Below the pieces are notes generated by a model. It saw only the letters and a program-made list of their open reading frames with translations. It did no database searches and was not told the origin of the DNA. A stretch of DNA of 64,000 bases from Flavonifractor sp052065355 (lineage in GTDB: Bacteria > Bacillota > Clostridia > Oscillospirales > Oscillospiraceae): assembly GCF_052065355.1 (NCBI RefSeq), contig NZ_JBQHUF010000014.1:1-64000 (forward strand), in the 5' to 3' direction. The translations under genes and the position numbers were made by a program. Positions 7,107 through 15,092 of the stretch are shown here, one piece after another; within the stretch, counting starts at the first letter, position 1, and every line of letters starts with the position of its first letter.

Positions 7107-7917
7107 TCTCACTCCCGCCCAGCGGGTGGCTCTGGCCCGCCACGCCGACCGGCCTGGCACGGCAGAGTTTATCGACGCCCTGTTCACCGACTTCTTTGAA
7201 CAGCGGGGCGACCGCCACTGCGCCGACGACGGCAGCATCCTGGGCGGTATCGCCATGTTCCACGGCCATCCGGTCACCGTCATCGGTCACCGGAAGGGCC
7301 GCACCCTGGAGGAGCACATGGCCTACCACTTTGGCATGCCCTCCCCCGAGGGCTATCGGAAGGCCCAGCGTCTGATGCTCCAGGCCGAGAAATTCGGCCG
7401 CCCCATCATCACCTTTATCGACACCCCTGGCGCCTATCCCGGCCTGGAGGCTGAAGCCCATGGTCAGGGCGAGGCCATCGCCCGCACCCTGGCCCTGCTG
7501 TCCGGCCTCACCGTCCCTGTGGTGGCGGTGGTCACCGGCGAGGGCGGCAGCGGCGGAGCCCTGGCTCTGGGCGTGGGCAACAAGGTGCTCATGCTGGAAA
7601 ACGCCGTCTACTCCGTCCTCTCCCCTGAGGGCTTTGCCGCCATCCTGTGGAAGGATTCCTCCCGCAGCGCGGAGGCCTGCGACGTAATGAAGCTCACCGC
7701 CGCGGACCTTCTGGAGCTGGGTGTCATCGACGGCATCATCCCCGAGCCTGCCGCCGGAGCACACGCCGCTCCTCAGCCCGTTTTCCGGGCTCTGGACGCC
7801 GCCCTGGTGCGGGAGCTGGCCGCTTTGAGCAAGCTGAGCCCCTCCGCCCTGGCGGTAAACCGCTACAAAAAATTCCGCTTAATGGGCAGCAAAGCCCTTG
7901 GAAAGGAGCGCCTATGA
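7096..7917 (+). CDS. accA: acetyl-CoA carboxylase, carboxyltransferase alpha subunit
   Basis: This is the partner of AccD. The 273-residue protein contains the crotonase-fold features FIDTPGAYPG and GEGGSGGALALG typical of AccA. It is on the short side compared with the E. coli protein, lacking part of the N-terminal extension, as in many Firmicutes. The start is a GTG at 7096 with AAGGAGGG 7 bases upstream, inside the end of accD. The stop overlaps the fabH ATG (ATGA). Confidence 0.95.
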   Translation: MPNDLTPAQRVALARHADRPGTAEFIDALFTDFFEQRGDRHCADDGSILGGIAMFHGHPVTVIGHRKGRTLEEHMAYHFGMPSPEGYRKAQRLMLQAEKFGRPIITFIDTPGAYPGLEAEAHGQGEAIARTLALLSGLTVPVVAVVTGEGGSGGALALGVGNKVLMLENAVYSVLSPEGFAAILWKDSSRSAEACDVMKLTAADLLELGVIDGIIPEPAAGAHAAPQPVFRALDAALVRELAALSKLSPSALAVNRYKKFRLMGSKALGKERL

Positions 7918-8864
7918 ACGGAATCAAACTGATCGCCACCGGCTCCGCTCTGCCGGAGCGGGTAGTCACCAATGCCGATATGGCCAAGATCGTGGACACC
8001 AACGACGAGTGGATCGTCTCCCGCACCGGCATCTCCAGCCGCCGCCACTGCTCGGGGGACGAGTGCCACACCTCCCTGTGCCTGGCCGCCGCACGGCAGG
8101 CCCTGGAGCGGAGCGGCATCCGCCCGGAACAGATCGGGGTATGCCTGGTGGCCACCCTGTCCCAGGACTTCCTCACCCCCGCCACGGCCTGCGTCCTCCA
8201 GATGGAGCTGGGCCTGCCGGAGGACACTGTGTGCTTTGACCTGAACGCCGCCTGTTCCGGCTTCGTCTACGGCCTGCACACGGCGGAATGCCTGCTGGCC
8301 GCCGCACCCCGGAAGTATGGTCTTGTGATCGGCTGCGAGGTGCTCAGCCGCCTCACCGACTTTACCGACCGCTCTACCTGCGTGCTCTTCGGAGACGGGG
8401 CAGGCGCCGCGGTGGTGGAGTGGAACGAAGCTTACCCCTCCCTCCACGGCGTGCTGGGCTGCCGGGGCAACCGGGAGGCCCTGCTGGTCCCCGGTGTCAA
8501 TACCAAGGACCACTCTTACATCCATATGGACGGCCAGACTGTGTTCCGCTTCGCCGTGGAAGCCCTTCCCCGCTGCGCCAAGGAGGTGGCGGGCAAGGCC
8601 GGCATCTCTCTGGACCAGGTGGACCGTTTTGTGTTCCACCAGGCCAATCAGCGGATCATCGACTTTGCCGTGAAGAAGCTGAAGGTGGACCCCGCCAAAT
8701 GCACCGGAAACATTTCCCGCACCGGCAACACCTCCGCCGCCAGCGTACCTATCCTGCTGGACGAGCTGGTCTCCTCCGGCGCCCTCACCTCCGGCCAGAA
8801 GGCCCTGTGCGTGGGCTTCGGCGGCGGCCTCACCTGGGCCGGCGGGCTGCTGGAGCTGGCCTGA
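7914..8864 (+). CDS. fabH: beta-ketoacyl-ACP synthase III
   Basis: FabH starts fatty-acid synthesis by condensing an acyl-CoA with malonyl-ACP. The 316-residue thiolase-fold protein has the triad C114 (NAACSGF), H242 (FHQAN) and N272 (GNTSAAS). The ATG at 7914 overlaps the accA stop and has AAAGGAG upstream; a longer in-frame reading from 7647 lies inside accA and is rejected. It is translationally coupled to accA and followed 19 bases later by fabK. Confidence 0.97.
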   Translation: MNGIKLIATGSALPERVVTNADMAKIVDTNDEWIVSRTGISSRRHCSGDECHTSLCLAAARQALERSGIRPEQIGVCLVATLSQDFLTPATACVLQMELGLPEDTVCFDLNAACSGFVYGLHTAECLLAAAPRKYGLVIGCEVLSRLTDFTDRSTCVLFGDGAGAAVVEWNEAYPSLHGVLGCRGNREALLVPGVNTKDHSYIHMDGQTVFRFAVEALPRCAKEVAGKAGISLDQVDRFVFHQANQRIIDFAVKKLKVDPAKCTGNISRTGNTSAASVPILLDELVSSGALTSGQKALCVGFGGGLTWAGGLLELA

Positions 8865-8883
8865 GACAGATAAGGAGTTTGCA

Positions 8884-9810
8884 ATGAAACTGAACGAACT
8901 TTTGGGAACTGAATTTCCCATCATCCAGGGCGGCATGGCCAACATCGCCACCGGCGCCTTCGCCGCCGCCGTGTCCAACGCGGGCGCTCTGGGCCTGGTA
9001 GGCTCCGGCGGCATGGACGCCGAGGCTCTCCGCGCTGAGATCCGCACCGCCAAGGCCAACACCGACAAGCCCTTCGGCGTCAACCTGATGCTGATGAACC
9101 CCCACATTGACGAGCTGGCCAAAGTGGTGGTGGATGAGGGCGTGCAGGTGGTGACCACCGGCGCTGGCAACCCGGGCAAGTACATCCCCGCCTGGAAAGA
9201 GGCGGGCATCAAGGTCTTCCCCGTGGTGGCCGCTCCCATCCTGGCCCACCGGCTGGAGCGCTACGGCATTGACGGCGTCATCGCCGAGGGCACCGAGAGC
9301 GGCGGCCACGTAGGCGAGATGACCACCATGGCCCTGGTGCCTCAGGTGGCCGACGCGGTGAGCGTCCCCGTCATCGCCGCCGGCGGCATTGCCGACGGCC
9401 GTCAGATGGCCGCCGCCTTCGCCCTGGGCGCCTGCGGCGTGCAGCTGGGCACCTGCCTGCTGGCCAGCGTAGAGTGCCCCATCCATGACAACTACAAGCA
9501 GGCGGTCATCAAGGCCGGTGCCAACGACACCACCGTCACCGGCCGCACCGGCGGAGCTCCTGTCCGGGTGTTGAAGAACAAGATGGCCCGGGAATACCTG
9601 CGGATGGAGAAGCAGAACCTGCCCCTGGAGGAGATGGAGAAGCTGACTCTGGGTTCCCTCCGCCGGGCGGTGTTCGACGGCGACCTGGACACCGGCAGCT
9701 TTATGGCCGGTCAGGTGGCGGGCATGGTAAAGGAGATCCGTCCTCTGCGGGCTATTTTTGAAGATCTGATGCGCGGCTGTGAGGCCGTGGTGAAAGGACT
9801 GAACGTATGA
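8884..9810 (+). CDS. fabK: enoyl-ACP reductase II (FMN-dependent)
   Basis: FabK reduces enoyl-ACP in the last step of each elongation cycle using FMN and a pyridine nucleotide. The 308-residue TIM barrel starts with FPIIQGGMA and carries ESGGHVGEM, with the family histidine at H142 and flavin-phosphate-binding AAGGIADG. The fold is shared with nitronate monooxygenases, but the place between fabH and fabD makes FabK the clear call. No FabI or FabL is encoded in the cluster. FabK enzymes are known to be insensitive to triclosan. The stop overlaps the fabD start (ATGA). Confidence 0.95.
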   Translation: MKLNELLGTEFPIIQGGMANIATGAFAAAVSNAGALGLVGSGGMDAEALRAEIRTAKANTDKPFGVNLMLMNPHIDELAKVVVDEGVQVVTTGAGNPGKYIPAWKEAGIKVFPVVAAPILAHRLERYGIDGVIAEGTESGGHVGEMTTMALVPQVADAVSVPVIAAGGIADGRQMAAAFALGACGVQLGTCLLASVECPIHDNYKQAVIKAGANDTTVTGRTGGAPVRVLKNKMAREYLRMEKQNLPLEEMEKLTLGSLRRAVFDGDLDTGSFMAGQVAGMVKEIRPLRAIFEDLMRGCEAVVKGLNV

Positions 9811-10733
9811 GCCTCGCCTTTTTGTACGCCGGACAGGGCAGCCAGCACCCCGGCATGGGAGCCGACCTGTATGAGGCCTATCCCGCTTTCAAAGAGATTC
9901 TGGACAGCGCCCAGGTGGATTTTGACCTGAAAACGGTCTCCTTTACCGATCCCGACGGGGTGCTGAACCAGACCGAATACACCCAGCCCTGCATGGTGGC
10001 CTTCGCCGCCGGCATGACCGCCATTCTGGCCCAGCTGGGCATTCAGCCCGACTACGCCGCCGGACTGAGCCTGGGCGAGTACTCCGCTCTCCAGTGTGCC
10101 GGGGTGTTCACGCCCGCTCAGGCTATCTCCCTGGCCGCCTTCCGGGGCAAGGCCATGGCCTCCGCTGCCTCTGGTATGGCCTGCGGCATGACCGCCGTGC
10201 TGGGTCTGGATCGGGAAAAGCTGCAGCAGGCCTGCAATCAGGCCGCTGACGCCGGTGTGGTGGAAATCGCCAACTACAACTGCCCCGGCCAGCTGGTCAT
10301 CGGCGGCCAGAAAGAGGCGGTGGACAAAGCCGCCGCATTGGCCCGCGAGCTGGGCGCCAAGCGGTGCCTGCCCCTGAAGGTCAGCGGCCCCTTCCACACC
10401 TCCCTGCTGCGCCCCGCCGGCGACGCCCTGCGGGAGAAGTTTAAGGAGATCACCTTCGGCACGCCCAAGTTCCCGGTGCTCTTTAACTGCCTGGGCCGGG
10501 AGATGGGTGAGAACGACACCATCCCCGCTCTGCTGGAAAAGCAGGTGCAGTCCTCTGTCTACATGGAGGACACCATCCGCCGGCTGGAGGAGCTGGGGGT
10601 GGACATCATCGTGGAGATCGGGCCGGGCAAGGCCCTCAGCGGCTTTGTCAAAAAGACCGCACCTTCCATCAAGACCTACGCCGTGGAGACCTGCGCCGAC
10701 ATCGACGCGCTGGCCGCGGCCCTGAAAGGATAA
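9807..10733 (+). CDS. fabD: malonyl-CoA:ACP transacylase
   Basis: FabD transfers malonyl groups from CoA to ACP. The 308-residue protein has the nucleophile S88 in GLSLGEYSAL, the N-terminal GQGSQ oxyanion motif and H197 in SGPFHTSLL. The ATG overlaps the fabK stop by 4 bases, and fabG follows after 4 bases. Length and motifs are complete. Confidence 0.97.
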   Translation: MSLAFLYAGQGSQHPGMGADLYEAYPAFKEILDSAQVDFDLKTVSFTDPDGVLNQTEYTQPCMVAFAAGMTAILAQLGIQPDYAAGLSLGEYSALQCAGVFTPAQAISLAAFRGKAMASAASGMACGMTAVLGLDREKLQQACNQAADAGVVEIANYNCPGQLVIGGQKEAVDKAAALARELGAKRCLPLKVSGPFHTSLLRPAGDALREKFKEITFGTPKFPVLFNCLGREMGENDTIPALLEKQVQSSVYMEDTIRRLEELGVDIIVEIGPGKALSGFVKKTAPSIKTYAVETCADIDALAAALKG

Positions 10734-10737
10734 CAAT

Positions 10738-11481
10738 ATGAGTATGACTGGAAAGACCGCCGTCGTTACCGGCGGCAGCCGGGGCATCGGCAAGGCCATC
10801 TGTCTGGAGCTGGCCCGTCAGGGCGCTAACGTGGTGTTCTCCTACGCCGGCAACACCGCCGCCGCCGAGGAGACCCTGGCGGCGCTGAAGGAGCTGGGGG
10901 TAGAGGCCCGGGCCGTCCAGGGCGACGTGGCTGATCCCGCCGCCGTCAAGGCCCTCATTGACACCGCCGTCAAGGAGCTGGGCGGCCTCCACATCCTGGT
11001 GAACAACGCCGGCATCACCCGGGACAATCTGTCCATGATGATGAAGGACGAGGATTTTGACGCTGTCATCGCCACCAACCTGAAGGGCGCCTTCCTGTGC
11101 ATGCGGGCCGCCGCCCGGCCCATGATGAAGGCCCGCTACGGCCGCATCATCAACCTCAGCTCCGTGGTGGCACTCCGGGGCAACCCCGGCCAGATCAACT
11201 ACTGCGCCAGCAAGGCGGGCGTCATCGGCATGACCAAGTCTTTGGCACGCGAGTTAGGCGGCCGCGGAGTCACCGTCAACGCGGTAGCCCCCGGCTACAT
11301 CGCCACCGACATGACCGCCGCCCTGCCTGAGGCCGCCCGGGAGGCCATGCTGGCCGGAATTCCCGCCGGCCGGGCCGGCAAGCCGGAGGACGTAGCCGCC
11401 GCGGTGGCTTTCCTGGCCTCTGAGGAGGCCGGTTACATCACCGGCCAGGTGCTTCAGGTCGACGGCGGCATGGGCATGTAA
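10738..11481 (+). CDS. fabG: 3-oxoacyl-ACP reductase
   Basis: FabG reduces 3-oxoacyl-ACP with NADPH. The 247-residue short-chain dehydrogenase has the cofactor loop TGGSRGIGK (about 11-19), NNAG (89-92) and the catalytic set S142, Y155, K159. An AAAGGA ribosome site lies 7 bases before the ATG at 10738; a second ATG two codons later is also possible. It is the standard member between fabD and fabF. Confidence 0.97.
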   Translation: MSMTGKTAVVTGGSRGIGKAICLELARQGANVVFSYAGNTAAAEETLAALKELGVEARAVQGDVADPAAVKALIDTAVKELGGLHILVNNAGITRDNLSMMMKDEDFDAVIATNLKGAFLCMRAAARPMMKARYGRIINLSSVVALRGNPGQINYCASKAGVIGMTKSLARELGGRGVTVNAVAPGYIATDMTAALPEAAREAMLAGIPAGRAGKPEDVAAAVAFLASEEAGYITGQVLQVDGGMGM

Positions 11482-11493
11482 GGAGGAACGAAC

Positions 11494-12735
11494 ATGGATA
11501 AACGCAGAGTAGTCATTACCGGCATGGGGAGCGTCAATCCCCTGGGCCACAATATTGCGGATACCTGGCAGGCTGTGAAAGACGGGGTGTGCGGCATCGC
11601 TCCCATCACCCAGTATGACGCCGCCAATCAGAAGGTTCACCTGGCCGCCGAGGTGAAGGATTGGGATCCCACCTCCGTGCTGGACAAGAAGGACGTGCGC
11701 CACATGGCTCGCTTCGCCCAGCTGGCTATGGCCTCCGCCAAGGAGGCGGTGGCCGACAGCGGTCTGGATCTGGAACAGGTAGACACCACCCGCTGCGGAG
11801 TCATCGTATCCAGCGGCATCGGCGGCATCGCCATGACCGAGAGCGAGCAGATGCGCTGCTCCGAGAAGGGCTTTGACCGGGCTTCCCCCTTCTACATTCC
11901 CTCCGCCATCGCCAACATGGGCGCCGGGCTGATCGCCATCGCCTTCGGCTTCAAGGGCATGTGCACCTGCCCGGTGACCGCCTGCGCCGGCGGCTCCAAC
12001 GCGGTGGGCGACGCCTTCCGCCACATCCGGGACGGCTACGCCGAGGTGATGCTGTGCGGCGGCGCCGAGTCTGCCGTCACGCCCCTGTCCATCGGCGGCT
12101 TTACCACCATGCGTGCCCTCCACGTGGGCGATGATCCCAACCGGGCTTCCATCCCCTTCGACGCCGAGCGCTCCGGCTTCGTCATGGGCGAGGGTGCCGG
12201 CATCCTGATGCTGGAGGAGTATGAGCACGCCAAGGCCCGCGGGGCCAAGATCTACGCCGAGGTGGTGGGCTACGGCGCCACCTGCGACGCCTACCACATG
12301 ACTGCTCCCGCCCCCAACGGGGAGGGCGGCGCCCGGGCCATGGCTCAGGCTCTGGCCGACGGCGGTGTGGCGCCCGAGCAGGTGGGCTACATCAACGCCC
12401 ACGGCACCTCCACCCCCCTGAACGACTCCGGCGAGACCGCCGCCATCAAGGCCGTCTTCGGCGACCACGCCGGCAAGCTGGCGGTGAGCTCCACCAAGTC
12501 CATGACCGGCCACATGCTGGGCGCCGCCGGCGCGGTGGAAGCCATCTTTACCGCCCTGGCTCTGAAGGAGGGCTATCTGCCCGCCACCATCAACTACCAG
12601 GTGCCCGACCCGGCCTGTGACCTGGACTATGTACCCAACCAGGGCCGTCAGGCTCAGGTGGAATACGCCCTGTCCAACTCCCTGGGCTTCGGCGGCCACA
12701 ATGCCTGCGTCCTGTTCAAGAAGTGGGAGGGCTGA
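11494..12735 (+). CDS. fabF: beta-ketoacyl-ACP synthase II
   Basis: FabF elongates acyl-ACP with malonyl-ACP. The 413-residue protein has the catalytic triad C164 (TACAGGSN), H303 (NAHGTSTP) and H340 (TGHMLGAAG). An AAGGAGG site precedes the ATG. It is the only elongating condensing enzyme in the cluster; no FabB or FabM is present here, so how unsaturated chains are made cannot be read from this window. Confidence 0.97.
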   Translation: MDKRRVVITGMGSVNPLGHNIADTWQAVKDGVCGIAPITQYDAANQKVHLAAEVKDWDPTSVLDKKDVRHMARFAQLAMASAKEAVADSGLDLEQVDTTRCGVIVSSGIGGIAMTESEQMRCSEKGFDRASPFYIPSAIANMGAGLIAIAFGFKGMCTCPVTACAGGSNAVGDAFRHIRDGYAEVMLCGGAESAVTPLSIGGFTTMRALHVGDDPNRASIPFDAERSGFVMGEGAGILMLEEYEHAKARGAKIYAEVVGYGATCDAYHMTAPAPNGEGGARAMAQALADGGVAPEQVGYINAHGTSTPLNDSGETAAIKAVFGDHAGKLAVSSTKSMTGHMLGAAGAVEAIFTALALKEGYLPATINYQVPDPACDLDYVPNQGRQAQVEYALSNSLGFGGHNACVLFKKWEG

Positions 12736-12738
12736 GAC

Positions 12739-13173
12739 ATGCAGTATAATTCCAACGAGATCGCCCAGATCATCCCCCACCGCTATCCTTTCGCCCTGGT
12801 GGACCGCATCGTGGACGGCGAGGAGGGCAAGTGGGCCAAGGGCATCAAGTGCGTCACCGTCAACGAGCCCTTCTTCCAGGGGCACTTTCCCCAGTACCAC
12901 GTGATGCCCGGCGTGCTGATCCTGGAGGCTCTGGCTCAGGTGGGAGCGGTGGCTCTGCTGTCCATGCCGGAGAACCGGGGCAAGATCGCCTTCTTCGGCG
13001 GCATCAAGAACGCCCGGTTCCGCCGCCAGGTCACCCCCGGCGACGTGCTGGAACTGGAGTGCACCCTCATCAAGCAGAAAGGTCCGGTGGGGATCGGAGA
13101 GGCCAAGGCCACCGTCAACGGACAGGTGGCGGCCACGGCGGAGCTCACCTTTGCCCTGGGTAAGGATTCCTGA
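12739..13173 (+). CDS. fabZ: 3-hydroxyacyl-ACP dehydratase
   Basis: FabZ removes water from 3-hydroxyacyl-ACP. The 144-residue hot-dog protein has PHRYPF near the N-terminus and the active-site pair H49 (GHF) and E63 (PGVLILEALAQ). It starts 4 bases after fabF and is the last biosynthetic gene of the run. The promoter of the following MarR gene begins directly after its stop codon. Confidence 0.96.
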   Translation: MQYNSNEIAQIIPHRYPFALVDRIVDGEEGKWAKGIKCVTVNEPFFQGHFPQYHVMPGVLILEALAQVGAVALLSMPENRGKIAFFGGIKNARFRRQVTPGDVLELECTLIKQKGPVGIGEAKATVNGQVAATAELTFALGKDS

Positions 13174-13202
13174 TTGCCCTTTCCTCCGCCGTTTGTTATA
13201 AT
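13174..13202 (+). promoter_or_regulatory. separate promoter for the FabT-like gene
   Basis: TTGCCC (13174-13179), 17 bases, then TATAAT (13197-13202) with an extended TG at 13194-13195. It lets the regulator be made independently of the fab operon. Confidence 0.7.
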
Positions 13203-13235
13203 GGAGAAAATGATCGAAATTGCGGAGGCTGCGGC

Positions 13236-13691
13236 ATGCTGGAACAGAAATTTGAAACTGTGTATACAAAATTCAAGCTGCATTTTTATCAGGAGATCTT
13301 TGAGCGCTTCCAGAACCGGGAGGCCAGTCTGACCACGGTGGAGACCTTCGCCATGGAGACTATCCAGGCCCTGGGCTCCCCCACGGTGAACGAATTTGCC
13401 TCCTTTATGCGCATCTCACCCCCCAACGCGGCCTACAAGATCAACAGCCTCATCCGCAAGGGGTACGTGCAGAAAATCCAGTCCGCCCAGGACAAGCGGG
13501 AATATCACCTGCAGGTGACCCAGAAATACAGGGACTACTACAACATCAGCAACGACTATGTACATGTGGTCACCGAGCGGATGCGGCAGCGGTTCACCCC
13601 CGAGGAGTGCGCCAAGCTGGAGGAAATGCTCTCCATCATCAGCAAGGAGCTGATGCCTGAGATCAGTCTGGGCGCTGCGGAAGAAGCCTGA
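13236..13691 (+). CDS. MarR-family regulator, probably FabT-like
   Basis: This 151-residue winged-helix protein has the HTH at about residues 45-90 (SPTVNEFASFMRISPPNAAYKI). MarR proteins in fab loci of Gram-positives (FabT) repress fatty-acid genes, with acyl-ACP as co-repressor. In streptococci fabT heads the cluster; here the MarR gene is last and has its own promoter. GGAGG lies 7 bases before the ATG, and a strong terminator follows at 13703. The AT-rich palindromes at 4061-4101 upstream of acpP are its likely target, judged only from family and position. Confidence 0.8.
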   Translation: MLEQKFETVYTKFKLHFYQEIFERFQNREASLTTVETFAMETIQALGSPTVNEFASFMRISPPNAAYKINSLIRKGYVQKIQSAQDKREYHLQVTQKYRDYYNISNDYVHVVTERMRQRFTPEECAKLEEMLSIISKELMPEISLGAAEEA

Positions 13692-13702
13692 ACACAACGA
13701 AA

Positions 13703-13739
13703 CGAGCCCGACCGGAACTCCGGTCGGGCTCGTTTTTTA
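13703..13739 (+). terminator. terminator of the fab/MarR region
   Basis: ACGAGCCCGACCGG (13703-13716) pairs with CCGGTCGGGCTCGT (13721-13734), followed by T's to 13739. It separates the region from the convergent minus-strand genes. Confidence 0.95.
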
Positions 13740-13940
13740 TTCAATATCCAGCTCCGGCGGCACGTCGATCTGGTCGGAGACGTACTTGCCGTTCTTCTTC
13801 CGCTGCCGGACGCATTCGGTAAGCAGATACTCGATCTGGCCGTTCACCGAGCGAAAATCGTCCTCCGCCCAGGCGGCGATGGCGGCATACAGCTTGGGAG
13901 AGAGCCGCAGCGGGATCTGCTTCTTGCCGTCCGCCGCCAT
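13737..13940 (-). CDS. Arc-like ribbon-helix-helix DNA-binding protein
   Basis: This 67-residue protein has a short basic strand (KKQIPLRLS) followed by two helices with RSVNGQIEYLL, the pattern of Arc/MetJ-type RHH proteins that bind DNA as dimers. It starts one base after the SPFH gene stop, so the two are co-expressed. A perfect palindrome with extra ATCA half-sites at the operon promoter (14994-15018) is a reasonable autoregulatory target. A second RHH gene with the same RSxxGQIxYLI core lies at 30147. No toxin gene is adjacent, so an antitoxin role is not supported. Confidence 0.75.
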   Translation of the reverse strand: MAADGKKQIPLRLSPKLYAAIAAWAEDDFRSVNGQIEYLLTECVRQRKKNGKYVSDQIDVPPELDIE

Positions 13941-13941
13941 A

Positions 13942-14973
13942 TCAGTACAGGCTCCCGGAGTTGACTACCGGCTGGGCGTCCCGGTTGCCGCAGAGCACCA
14001 CCAGCAGGTTGGACACCATGGCGGCCTTCCGCTCCTCGTCCAGCTCCACCACCTGGTTCTCACTCAGGCGCTCCAGGGCCATTTCCACCATACCCACGGC
14101 TCCGTCCACGATCATCTTCCGGGCGTCGATGATGGCGCTGGCCTGCTGCCGCTGGAGCATCACCGCGGCGATCTCGGGGGCATAGGCCAGGTAGGTGATG
14201 CGGGCCTCAATGATCTCCAGCCCCGCCTGGGCCACCTTGCTCTGGATCTCGTCCTTGATGCGGGATGCCACCACTTCGCTGGAGCCCCGCAGGCTGCCCT
14301 CGTCGGCAATGCCGTCCCCGGTGGTGTCCACGTTGGGTGCCACGTCGTAGGGGTAGATGCGCACGATGTTGCGCAGAGCGCTGTCGCACTGGAGAGACAG
14401 GTACTCCTTGTAGTTATCCACATCGAACACGGCCTTGGCGGTATCCACTACCCGCCACATAACGGCGATGCCGATCTCCACCGGGTTGCCCAGGCAGTCG
14501 TTGATTTTCTGCCGGTTGTTGTTCAGGGTCATGATTTTAAGGGAAATCCGCTTGCCAACGGTCTCCGCGTCCACCTTCAGGGACACGCCCTTGCCGCCTC
14601 CGTCCACGTCTCCGCTCTGGTTGAGCTTAGTCTTGGCGGCAGGGTTCACGCCGGAGCAGAAGGGGTTGACGTAGTAGAAGCCCTCACCCTTCAGAGTACC
14701 CACGTACTTGCCGAACAGGGTGAGCACCAGAGCCTCCTGGGGCTTGAGCACCTTCAGGCCGCACAGGAAAATCCAGCCCAAAGCCAGCCAGATGGCGCAC
14801 ACAACGATAACTGCGATAGCCAGCGGGTCCGGCCCGCCGAACCAGGCGGCCTCCGCGGCCTCCTCCCGGATGGCACCCCACACAACACCCACTACCGCCA
14901 CCACATACAGCGCCAGGATCAGCAGCAGCATGGCCATTCCGTTTTTATGACCTTTTATGATCTTCTCTTCCAT
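13942..14973 (-). CDS. SPFH/Band-7 domain membrane protein
   Basis: This 343-residue protein has two N-terminal membrane helices (about 12-33 and 50-72) followed by an SPFH/Band-7 domain beginning LKPQEALVLTLFGKYVGTL and a helical C-terminal part rich in Glu, Ala and Arg (about 260-330) that would oligomerise. Such proteins form membrane scaffolds that organise or protect other membrane proteins; the partner is not known here. A GGAGGTG ribosome site precedes the ATG. It has its own promoter with an overlapping palindrome, and the downstream gene is an RHH DNA-binding protein. Confidence 0.85.
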   Translation of the reverse strand: MEEKIIKGHKNGMAMLLLILALYVVAVVGVVWGAIREEAAEAAWFGGPDPLAIAVIVVCAIWLALGWIFLCGLKVLKPQEALVLTLFGKYVGTLKGEGFYYVNPFCSGVNPAAKTKLNQSGDVDGGGKGVSLKVDAETVGKRISLKIMTLNNNRQKINDCLGNPVEIGIAVMWRVVDTAKAVFDVDNYKEYLSLQCDSALRNIVRIYPYDVAPNVDTTGDGIADEGSLRGSSEVVASRIKDEIQSKVAQAGLEIIEARITYLAYAPEIAAVMLQRQQASAIIDARKMIVDGAVGMVEMALERLSENQVVELDEERKAAMVSNLLVVLCGNRDAQPVVNSGSLY

Positions 14974-14993
14974 GAGAGCACCTCCGCTCTTCT

Positions 14994-15018
14994 TTTTGAT
15001 ATCAAAATCATATCATCA
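14994..15018. promoter_or_regulatory. palindrome and ATCA repeats at the SPFH-RHH promoter
   Basis: TTTTGATATCAAAA (14994-15007) is a perfect 14-bp palindrome over the expected transcription start. Further ATCA elements at 15001, 15007, 15012 and 15015 run into the -10 box. Clustered short half-sites are typical for RHH repressors. Confidence 0.55.
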
Positions 15019-15035
15019 CAATATCTCCTTGTCAA
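15007..15035 (-). promoter_or_regulatory. promoter of the SPFH-RHH operon
   Basis: Read on the minus strand: TTGACA (15035-15030), 17 bases, TATGAT (15012-15007). Confidence 0.85.
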
Positions 15036-15050
15036 TACTATTCTGACCTC

Positions 15051-15089
15051 GAAAGAAAAAAGACCGCCCGCGCTTTTGGCGCGGGCGGT
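15051..15089 (-). terminator. terminator after the KAP NTPase gene
   Basis: ACCGCCCGCGC (15063-15073) pairs with GCGCGGGCGGT (15079-15089). On the minus strand it is followed by a run of T's (15061-15056). It closes the sigma/anti-sigma/KAP unit. Confidence 0.93.
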
Positions 15090-15092
15090 TCC

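Noticed and set aside
7647..7913. 89-codon N-terminal extension of FabH
   Set aside because: It lies inside accA in another frame and lacks a ribosome site; FabH proteins begin at the ATG at 7914.
11254..13269. 671-codon minus-strand frame over fabG, fabF and fabZ
   Set aside because: Antisense shadow of three essential genes with intact catalytic residues; no promoter on that strand.
13737..14973. Toxin-antitoxin reading of the RHH gene
   Set aside because: RHH proteins are often antitoxins, but its operon partner is an SPFH membrane protein and no small toxin-like frame is adjacent.
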